Of a DNA stretch of 64,000 bases, positions 13,201 to 25,000 are shown piece after piece. The position numbers and the translations under genes were made by a program. Numbering within the stretch: the first letter of the stretch is position 1; every line of letters begins with the position of its first letter. The stretch is from Lycorma delicatula. Taxonomy: Eukaryota; Arthropoda; Insecta; Hemiptera; Fulgoridae. Location: contig NC_134465.1 in the NCBI RefSeq assembly GCF_047948215.1, forward strand, positions 38,974,153 to 39,038,152. The letters are read 5' to 3'. The notes under the pieces are model-generated. The model saw nothing but the letters and a program-made list of their open reading frames with translations. It was not told the DNA's origin and made no database searches.

Positions 13201-16012
13201 ACTTTAAAAATAAACTTTAAAGTTTTTTATACCTCTTACAGTTTCAGAGATCACAACTGAGATGAAAAGTGTGTTTAGGGGGAAGAGTAAGATAAAAATT
13301 TATCTCTAAAAAGACAAAAATAACAGACCATTTGTTGTTATGATTGACTTCCAAAAACATGTTAATGAAAAGCCAATTATTTCTTCATCAGGCGAGATGT
13401 TCCTTAAATGGTTTGGTGGATATGACAGCAAGACCACATTTACTATACTCAGATTTAAAATAATTATTAAAATAAAATAAAAATTTATTAATTTAAGTGT
13501 GGTTTGTAATTCACAGCTTCAATGGAGTATTATGGGTTTCCACAACCCTGGAAACACTTACAGAAACGTAATATATCCCCATAAATAAAAGATATAAAAG
13601 ACCAAATTGACTATAACTTTAATTTTTAATTACTTTTTTAAGCACAATGACCTAATAAAATTAGTTATGTACGTTATGGGAAAATATTTTATGAAGTCGA
13701 AACAGTCATCTACGAGGGTTATTTTTTTTTCAAGGTCCGATCGGTCACAAAATTAAAACCACAGTGAAAATAAAAAATATTTTATTTGTAACAAGTATTG
13801 ACATAGTTATGCTACATAGTATTTCTCTACATAGTCGCCACTCCGATTTAGACATTTGTCGTAGCGTGGTACCAACTTTCCAATACCCTAGTCATAGAAC
13901 GGAGCTGTCTGTGTTTTCAGCCATGTTTCTATGCTGGTCTGCAGCTCAATATCTGTGCCAAAATGTTGTCCTCCTAGCCAGCGTTTCATGTGAGCTAAGA
14001 GGTGAAAATTGGATGGAGCCAAATCAGGGCTGTATGGTGGGTGATCAAACACTTCCCAACGAAAACGCTGCAGGAGCTTCTTTGTTACAGCTGCAGTGTG
14101 CGGCCGAGCATTGTCATGGAGAAAGACAATGACTGATGACAACATTCCTCCCCACTTATTCTGAATTGCCCTTTGTAGACGCTGAAGAGTCACGCAGTAT
14201 GAGGCTGCAGTGATAGTCGTGCTACGTTCCATGAATTCCACAAAGAGAACTTCATTCCGGTCCCAGATCATAGTAGCCTTACACTTTCTGTTAGAGAAGG
14301 TTCGCTTGAACTTCTTTGGTTTACTGGGAGAATGAGAATGCATCCACTGTTATGATTGTTCATTTGTTTTTTCAGTTTCGAAATGGATCCATGTCTCATC
14401 CCCTGTGACAATTTTGTTCAAAAATCTTCTCCTTTAGCGCTGGAGAAACATTAGGGAGGCGTCCATTCTCATTGTTTTGTGATGGTCGGACAGCATCTTG
14501 GGAACCCATCTCACACACAGTTTGCAGTACTGAAGTACTGCAAACTCAGCCTGAAGAAATCGAATTACCACACGCATTTCATACTTGGTGGGAGATGCTA
14601 TTGTTGTAGACATGTTTACGTGCTAGCTGCGTGTTCAGAACTAAACGAAGTGACACGGCGTGATTGAAGACCACACTAGAGACACTACGCAACACATATG
14701 CAGCACAAAGGTTCATCCGATTTTTGCACGGGTTTTTATTTTGCAACCGATCGGACCTTGAAAAAAAAACCCTCGTATATTGGAAATGTTCTAGACAAAA
14801 CTTGGAACAAAATGTTGGGCTTAATTTCTAAGTAACAAAATGTCAATAAACTTTAGTGATAAATTTAATTTACGATAATACACCAAGAGCTCCGCTGAAC
14901 AATCTGTAATCTTTGATATTCAATACGTTTATTGCTTACACCACATCTGGCAAAAAACCACGTGGCTTTCTTATTGTCATGCACAGTATAAGTACATCTA
15001 TTGTACAAGTGGCACTAGTCAAAATTGCTTTTGCCAATAGTAATTGCTCTTAAGGAGAAAGAACTTATTAAACAACAATCCCTGAGGGAAACAGAAACAA
15101 AATAGTCATTTTTCTATAATACTTTAAAAATGTACAAAATAAGGTTCAATTTCAATGATTTAAGAATGTAATATTTATTACTTTTGTAGGACATCAAAAA
15201 ATTTCTAGAGTGATCATTAAGTTTTCACTTGTTATGGTTAAAGGACAACCACTCCTATGTAAATAGATGACACTACTAATGATCTCAGATCCTTTAAATT
15301 ATAGTTACCTTGTCTGGTAGGCATTTCAGCATTAGTAATTTCAACTGGAATGACTTATTCACTATTTTTATTTAATCTCTACTGATTTTTATTTAATTAC
15401 TGATTTATCAGTAATAATTTTTCCTTATATTTAAATTAAATATAAGGTGCTTTATAACAACCTTATAATAGTGAGCACTACAAATATAAAGAAACAAATT
15501 ACAAAATTACTTTTTAAGAAATGGCTGTACAAAAAAGATACTATTTTTGCAAAGTTAAAATACTGTATACATTTAAACCTGTTTAAAAAATTAAATACTT
15601 TAAAACTTCTATTTTAAAGTAATTTTCAAAACTTTTATATGCTATGTATTTAATCACTACTTACTCATTTACATTTGTTTTCTATATTTCTAGTTTAGTT
15701 AACAGATAAGTTTTTCAAAACCAAAATTCAGTTAAATAAAGTAATGAGATAACTGCACCTTATACAAACCTTAGTATAATCATCACAGGAGCAGATATGT
15801 AATACATTTCCAAACATAGCAACATCTATACCGACATTAAAATCTTTCCAGTGCCAAAAATCTCCGGTATCAGATTTTGGGATTCTAGACCTACGAATAA
15901 GACGTCCTTGTGGAAAACCCGCATTCTGAAAATGAAATATCACAATAAAATGGGATATATATTATAAACAATTAAAGACTAAAACAACAAGCATTAAAAA
16001 ACACACACACAC

Positions 16013-16058
<46 letters not shown>

Positions 16059-19000
16059 TCAGAGTGAGTCAAAAGTATAGAAACCTCTCAACAAATTTAA
16101 AACCATTCTAGGCAGAATACTGTAACTTTCAAGATAAGGCATCAATCAACTACTTTACCTTTATAATAATTTTATCAAACATGGCAAAGTTGTTGGTAAG
16201 TGGTTTTTATAAATTATTATTTCTTTACCTTTTCACAAGAAATAGAATTTCAACCCCTTCTTGGAGGGGTGACCCAGGGATTATAATTCAAATATTCTAA
16301 ATGGTAACACTCTTTATGACAAAAAAATTGTATAAATAAAGTCTATCCAAAATGATGGCAGGATAAAGTTTAAATTTTGAAAATTACTAAATTTGGTAAG
16401 TTCGAATAATAAAATTAAATAAAATGAGATTAAACTGAATTAAATTAAAACTAATCTAATTTAATTAAAATTTATTTTAAAAGTAAAATTCAAATTTTAA
16501 AAAATTTTAAGTTTTTATTTTTTAACAAAAAATTGTTTTTATTCCAATCTAATGAGTAAATAAATAAAAATATTGTCACCAAATCATGTTGATCTGTTGT
16601 TCAGCTGATCATTGATGGGTGTCATTATTATTGCAAAAATGGAGCTTACTTCATTGTTGTGCAATATTCCATTTAGAGAGTTTCATTACTATACGGTTAT
16701 TTTCTTATGAGAATTTATTTATGATTTGTTGGCTAATTGATTTTGTCTACCTTAACTACATTTGTAAGCTATTTTCATTATTTACATTGTTTTTATCTTT
16801 TCTGTAATTATTTTTTACCGAATTAATTTTTTCTATATTACCTGCTAACATTACTATTAACATACATGTCACTTAGTGAACAGAAGAGGGTCACACTTTT
16901 AATGATAAGGGGATTTAATGACAAGAATTGGGTCGTATATTGAAGTTTGTGAATTGTTCACTGTAACATTTAATAATCGTAACCCTACTTCAAAAGATAC
17001 AGTGTCAAAAACCATCAAACAATTTGAAAAAACAGGGAACGTTAATAATAGGGAAAAAGCAGGAGGCCTAAATCTGCAACAAATAATAATTCGTTAGAGA
17101 TTATGCAACAATTTATTGAGCCTAATTCTAGAATCAAACAGGGGCATGAGAACATAAAATTAGTCAAAGTTCAGCGATTCGAACATTAAAGAGTGAAAAT
17201 TTCAAACCCTTCAAAATTTGTCTAGTGCAACAACTTAATGAAAATGACTACAAACAAAGACTTGAGTTCTGTAAAATTATGAAGAACAATATTTGTGCAG
17301 ATCCTAATTTATTAAACAAGAGAATTTATAGCAATGAGGCTCCATTTTTTTTAAATGGCAATGTAAATTAATATAATTGTCAATATCAGACTGATATTAA
17401 TTCACAATGATATTATGAGGCGTATACACAGTATCGACCCAGAATAAATGTAATCGTGGACGATTGATAGGGCCTATATTTATTGAGGGAAATTTAAACG
17501 CAGTGAAATATGAGGCTTTGCTTCTCAATCACATCATTCAAAACATTGTTAGCTCCAACTTACAAAATATTTGGTTTCAACAAAATGGTGCCCCCACCTT
17601 ATTTCAGTTACTCAGGTATGTGAAATTTTTTTATTTCTCTTTCTTGGAAGAAAGATTGCCTGAAGGGATCAAATAGAATGGCCAGCGAGATCAACAGACT
17701 TGTCACCATATGGGGCCACTAAAAAAGTACTGTTTATCATAATAACCCCCAAGATATAGATGATAGAATTCAAGAATCAATACAAAATATCACTAAGGAA
17801 TCTATGAATAATCCAGTATCATCCTTTTATTACTGACTGGCACACTGTCAGACAATAGAAGGTGGACATTTCGAACATTTATTACAATGAAATGTAAGTA
17901 AATTTCAACCTCTTCTTAGTGGGTGAAAAAAATTATAAGCACAGCATTGCTTTTTTTAAATAAATTTATTAAATAATATCCATTTAATAAAATTTTTATA
18001 AATGTATTTATTTGCGATAACAAATCCTTAAATTATCAATGTAATTTTTCAAAAATCCAAAATTTATCCTGCTGCCATTTTAGTTACAGAAATTGTACTT
18101 TTTATTTATAACATTTTTCTTGTCTTAAAGAAACCTTTAAAACATCCTCACAAAAAGGATGTTACCATTTAAAATATCTGAATTACAACCCCTGGGCCAC
18201 CCACTAAGAAGAGGTTGAAATTGTATTTGTCATTAAAAGGAAAAGAAGTTGTCCGATACCCTGCCCTGAAAGTTACAGCATTCTATCTAGAATAGTTTTA
18301 AAGTTGAGGAGTTTCCATGCTTTTGACTCTATATGTTTTATAGGCCAGCCCACAGGTGTTTGCTGGTTAGAATTCAAGTTAAATAAATAATTTATAAGTT
18401 TTTCATACATTTGTTCTTTTCTTTTGTAAAAAAATAAATGATTTTACTTAATGTTATCATTATATAAAAATTATATCATTTAGTAGGTTCATTTTATTGT
18501 TACATTATTTATTACAACTGTGTATATCCTCTGAATTAATAAATAAATTGTTTGCAAATCAGGTAGATCACATTTATTAATTGTGTACACAACAAAATCC
18601 ACCTTCACAGATAATTAATAAGAACAAAGCTAAAAAAAGGAGTAAAAAAAAATTCAACATGAAGTTAATAAACACATATAAATCAGATTCCAGAAATTAT
18701 AAATGTATCTTTGTAGATTTACATACACTATAACAATAAATTTTTATTTTTAATTACTGTGAAAAAACATGTTAAATGATTAATATATCAAAAGTCACAT
18801 GGTGAAACCCAATTTGATATCAGTTAACTAGTTTTTCAAGGAAAATGTAGGATAGCATAAAACTTTAGCAATTCTGAATGGGAAAAAGAATTATATTTTT
18901 CCAGTAATTGTTGCCTGCATTGAAATTCTTCCCTAAGTTGTAACACTTTATATAAACTTTAATATAAAAAATATAAACTTACCATGAATTTCATCCATAA

Positions 19001-22000
19001 TTGTTATCACATAAAATTTGATCAAACAGATTGATATCAGGAGAAAGAGCATGGCACCATAGAAATTCACATAAAATATTAAATACGGTATTTGCTGTGC
19101 CACTGTTACATTTGTATTCAGATCTGGCAGACCTACACAACTAGCTTTAAAATATCAGTTATGATTACATGTACAACTAACTATATGCACTCCACTAATT
19201 GTAGTGTTGCCTAGGAATTGTAGTACAGCCTCGGGCCATATAATTTTAATGAATTATTTTACAAATAATTGACCATGGCTATGATTTGGAACTGCAAATA
19301 CAAGGCACTTTCTTGTAGACCTGCTTATTTATATTAACACCTGTTGCTGAACCAGAAACTTTACTTTATATTTTCTTTTTGAAATGCGACTTCACCTTCA
19401 TATGAGAGAGGTTCAATAATTAAAGAGAAAAATTAATGTAGAGAAATTTTTTTTAAATTTATTAAATGATAATCAGACTTACACTACTTTTCAACACAGT
19501 CTCCAGCAACATTTAGAAACTTGTCTCACGGTTCTGTGAGTTTTCCGATTCCCACAGCAAAAAAGTCTTTGCCTTGCTTTACCATTCGTGTACCGCCTTT
19601 TTGACCGCTTCGTTGTCATTGAACTTCTTGCCGCGTAAAAAGTCTGAGCGGACCGAACAAATGAAACTAGGACGGGGCGAGGTCTGGGCTGTAAGGGGGA
19701 TGTGGCAACTCCCGCGTGAGTTTTTAATTATTTTTTGGAAGGCGAATCGGGACGTTTCCACTTAAGACTTTGCCGTTTGGATTTGGGGTCGAAATGGTGT
19801 ATCCACGTTTCATCACAGGTTATACGATCTAGAAAGTCCTTCCGCTTCAAAGTTCTTTGAAAGTTCCGCTTCCGTTCTTTAAGTTCAGAACAAATGCGAA
19901 TCCAGGTGTTAATAGGTTTGACTCGACTGTCTTGAAATCCATCTCGAACACATTTTGCGATAATTCAGCACGTCATGAATGATTGAATGCATGGTTGCAA
20001 CACTAATATTATACAAATTAGCAATTTTGGTAATTTTGACTCGCCTGTCTTGGCAAATAATATCATTTATGAGATTTTGCAGCGCGGTAATAGAAACTTC
20101 AATTGGTCTTCCAGAGCGAAGGAGATCAGTCACACTCGTTCTGCCCGAATTAAACTGTTTCACCCACTTATATACGTTAATGCTGTTAAAACAGTTTTCT
20201 CTATACTGCCTCAACATTATTGAGTAAATTTCCGCCGCGGTTTCTTCTGATAGCAAATATCACTGAATGTTCTTCGGCGTATACGTTTCTAGCGGAACTG
20301 ACATTCTGTAATCAACAAAAGAGGTTAGGTACTGATTAAATGTGTTCCCAAGGTTGCCAATTTGATCCTCAAAATGTTTTACTATCATTTGCATGAGCCT
20401 TTTTTTCTCTACATCAATTTGTCTCGTTAATTATTGAACGTCCCTTGTATTTTTCCATCAGTATAAATGAAATAAACTAAACTTTTACTGAAACTAATAT
20501 TTTTAAGATTCATATTATTCTTCTGTACTGGTAGAATTATATTTTTTTGAACTGTATTAACATAAACAACTTGGTACAGAATATTGAGAAAAGACTTCCA
20601 TGAAATTATTTTCACAGGATCCCGCATCCTTAGTCATTATCTCCTTCAGTTACCTTCATTATCTTCTGATAGTTCATCAAATTGAAATTTTGTTTATATG
20701 TAATATTTTTCTATACATATTTAATTTTATGTCACTTTTATTAATTAATAAAAACTTTTTAAAAATTTAAAAACTGATAATTACCTCTACCACTGGTTCC
20801 ATAACAGTAATAGTATCGTCTTCTAGGAAGTAAATAATATTAACTAGCCTAATGCGAAAACTCTCATCAGGGGATTCATTTACAGACTGACGAAAAAATG
20901 CAAAAAATGTTAAACATTTTTTATCATAAACCAAAAAATGTGGTTTGAATAATGAAACTGTAGATTGTTTTGTACGGCCGTATGTAAGAGAAGGATCATA
21001 CCTGTAAACAAAAATTGTAATAATTATTAAATAATATTACTATTACAAATTTTAAATTCAAGTTATATGAAAATTAGACCTCACTTTGATAAAAAAGAAA
21101 GAAAGTGAAATGTTAAAAATTAAAAAAAATTACATATTACAATTTAATGATTCTGCACATTAGTGAAATGGACTATATGTAACCTTTATTTCTGAAATAT
21201 TCCTTTTTTCAGTTTATACAGAGTGGGGCAAAATCCTGATAATTTACAAGTTATTGCGAGCATCATGAGAATTGTGGGAGGGTGGGAACCCACTCTTCAG
21301 TAGCTACTACTTCAGTCACCATTGAGCCGCTGTAGAAATATTTTTCAATAACAATTTAGAGAAGTGTATCAACATTTATACACTGGCCTCCACAGTCCCG
21401 TGCCTTCTTGTAATATAATCTTGTTGTGGACATAGAATTTCAGGGGGACAGCATCAGTATAAAAAAAATTATCAGGAAAATCGTTATCTGAACTAACACA
21501 AGAGAACATTGAACAGATAAGGCAGCCAATTGAAGACATCCCTCACCATTTGGTGATTGATATTCCTAGACTCTGAGTGTTTCTGATCAAACTGTTAAAA
21601 TACTGCATTATGACTTGAATTTCCACCCCTACAAAATTATGGTTGTTCATGAACTGACCCTTCATATTTGGGAATAATGTTAGGTTTTTGCAGATGATGA
21701 TGGAAATGATGTGAGAAAACACAATAATCCTAAAGAGTAACAAAGCCTATTTCAACCTGTCAGGTTCCATTAGTAAAGAGAATGATCAGTACTGGTCTGA
21801 CACAAATAAGACAGCTTCATGAACATCCGTTTTATACACAATTGGTCACTGTGTTTGGGGCAATTAGGCCCCAAACTTTACCATACCAATAAATTATGGT
21901 GTATAGTGAATGGTTCTATTTGATGCTCTTGATCCAGAAACTGAAATAAGGCTCAAAAAACAGAGCTGAACTGTGGTTTTAACAGGATGAGGCAACCGCC

Positions 22001-25000
22001 CACACACTTGAGGTTGGAGGAATGTTTCATTTCTTATGTGGAGACATCACCTGACCATCCAATTCTCCCGATCTTTTGGCATGTGACTTCTTCCTTTGGG
22101 ATTTTTTAAAATCCAAAGGATTCTAGAAAACCACAGTCACTATCTGACCTTAAGACATGATTCAATAGGAGATAGCTGCCGTACCAGGATGCATGCTGTG
22201 AAATGTAATTAGAAGTTTTGAAAAAATACTTCAGTAGTGTGTGGATCAAAACAACAACATGTCTAAGATATTATTTTCTGCACTTAATGTTAATGTAAAT
22301 CAAAAAGTTGGTTTATCAAAAATAATGGCATGCATGTTGGCTTTATTCTAGCAAATGAATAAAAATGAGCTCTCTATAATTACTGTACAATATTATTCTA
22401 AAATCATCACATTTTCTGCCCCACCTGTATAAGGGCACCAGTATTAAATAATGACTGCATTTTGCATACAGAATGTAATATAAATTGTTCCCAAATGTTT
22501 TTTTAGTTAAAAATATAAGATCTGAAATCACAAAAGTTATTCTATAACAGATTTTTGGATTTAGAATCGCTACAATAAAATGAATTATTCATGGCCTTTT
22601 TTTTTTAATTTTGCATAAATTTTTTATTATGAAAACTAGTTTTTATTTTTTTACATTAAAAAATAGAATCAAAATAGACAAATCAACAAAAAGTTTTGAA
22701 ACAAATATAAAGAATGAAAGCAAGCCTATACACTAAACAGTTATTGGAATAAATTAAAATGTATAAAAATGCTCAGCAATTGTTTAAAAATATTTACTAA
22801 TATCTAAACCAGATTGCTAATAAATTAATCATCTCCATTAGTAGACAGTGGGAAAATTACATACATTAGAAATGAAAAAAAAATGTAGAAATAATAACAG
22901 TAAAAATAGATTATATTAATTGCCTATTTAACAGTAATCATTATATACTATAAAATTACTACTTTTAACATGTTTTTCGGGGGGGCTATTGTTTTAGGCA
23001 GTCTCAGATGAAATGGGAATAACAGTTCCTATTTTCACTTTAATGTGAAACTAATTTTTATTTTTTATTTTGATGAAATAATAATAACAATAACACATCT
23101 ATAATTACCTTACAGTATCTGATTTTTTGCAGTACTTTATTGAGCTAGTAGTCAATGGTGTTTTACCGATTCCAAACTCAGGTTGACGTGATATAGCATA
23201 ACCATTTCTATACTCCAATGTATGAGGAATATTAAAAGAGGATTGCTGAAACCATGAAAAAAAATCAGACATAAAAAGTACCTTACTGAAGTAGACAATT
23301 TTAATCATTTACACTAAGTATGTTAAGCCTTTTTTTTTCTTGAGTCATTATTCACTCGGCTGATCTTCAGTCGATACTATTTTCAATTCTTTTCTGGTCT
23401 GTAATATCTTTTAACCTGAATATATTTACTACATCCTCAATTATCTGTTTTACGTATGTCAATTTTTGTCTTCCTTCACACTTTTTCCTACCACATTACC
23501 ACTTCATTGCTAATATTAATTAAACACAGATGACTTAATACATGGCTCATACAAAACTAGTTTAGTCTCTTTACAAGGTTCTATCACAAATTTCTTTCTT
23601 CTCTCATTGATTATAAAACTTCTCATTTTGAATTTTAATGACCCGTCTTATTTTCAACACCTTCTAGTAACATCATATTTCTAAGGCTATAATTTTTTGA
23701 TTTGTCCACGTATCATAACAGTAAAGCACTATTCTTTGTACAAATAATATTTTCTTTCAGAATGAAATTCTCTTCAACAAATAGATCTCTACTGTTCAGT
23801 ACTTCTTAACTGTCTTTGGTTTCAACCAAAACGATGATACCAGCAAATCTTAACATTTTTATTTTTTACCAGTTTATTTATATTTTACAGATTGCAATAG
23901 AACCACTAAAGAATTTTTTCAAAAAAATTATCAATTAAGAAGTACAGAATCCCAACAATATTTAATACAGTAAAGCAATATCTAATAAATATTTTTTGAA
24001 ATATTTGTAAATTTGTTTCCCAATATTTCTGAAACTATTATGCAGGCCTTTTGTCAAATGTTTTCTGATAGTAATATATACTTCATCTAGAAATTTAGAA
24101 TAGTGGATTATCAGGATATCCAGCGATCAACTGGTTCAAAGCACAGAAAATGTTAATCTCTTTATAATTATTAAAACCTAATTCAATAAATCAAATTTTA
24201 TAAATGATAAGTAAACTCTCGAAATAACAAACTTTTCAAAATGATTGTGCTTTACCTAGTTTTACTGGAGATAAGAACTAAAACCCTACAATAAAATACA
24301 GAAAATCATTTAGGTGTAAATTTAAATTATTATGTTTTTAATTTTTTCTTCTTTTAATATAATCTAAAAATCAACACAGCATAATTCAAAATTTTTGTTA
24401 TGAATGAGAAAACAAAACATTAACCATTCTCTACACATCTTACAAATATATAGACAAGAAATATTATTACCCATAATGTCAGCAGAAAGTGCACAGACTA
24501 GTAATAAATATAATAATTAATAATTTCATGTAAAATTGAACTCCATAGCAACTAAAACCTGTGTAAATGTAATAGGATCAATAAAGCTATTAACTATTAC
24601 ACCCCACTATAACCATTATTACAGTAAAGATGTGCAAAATAGCCACCTATACATGTGTTATAGTTGTAGGTGTTAAGTTCTGCTATAGTTAAGTCAAATT
24701 CTTCTGTAGATAAATTCTTCAAATTTTACCAGTTAAAAAAACGAATTATTTGGTTTTTGTTTCATTATTTTTGTACAGGTTATTTAAATAACTGTGATAA
24801 AAATCTTTTTATACACAGGTGGCATTTGAGTATTAAAATTAAGATGAAAATGACAGTTTCAATAAATAAATCCTATTATGCCCGGAACATAAAAATACAC
24901 TTCATTATACAGGCCTAAAATAAAATTAATTTTAAGATAAAAAACTGATGTGTTCAAAGTCCATATAGTTAAAATGTTTACAATTATTCTTATTTTCCTC

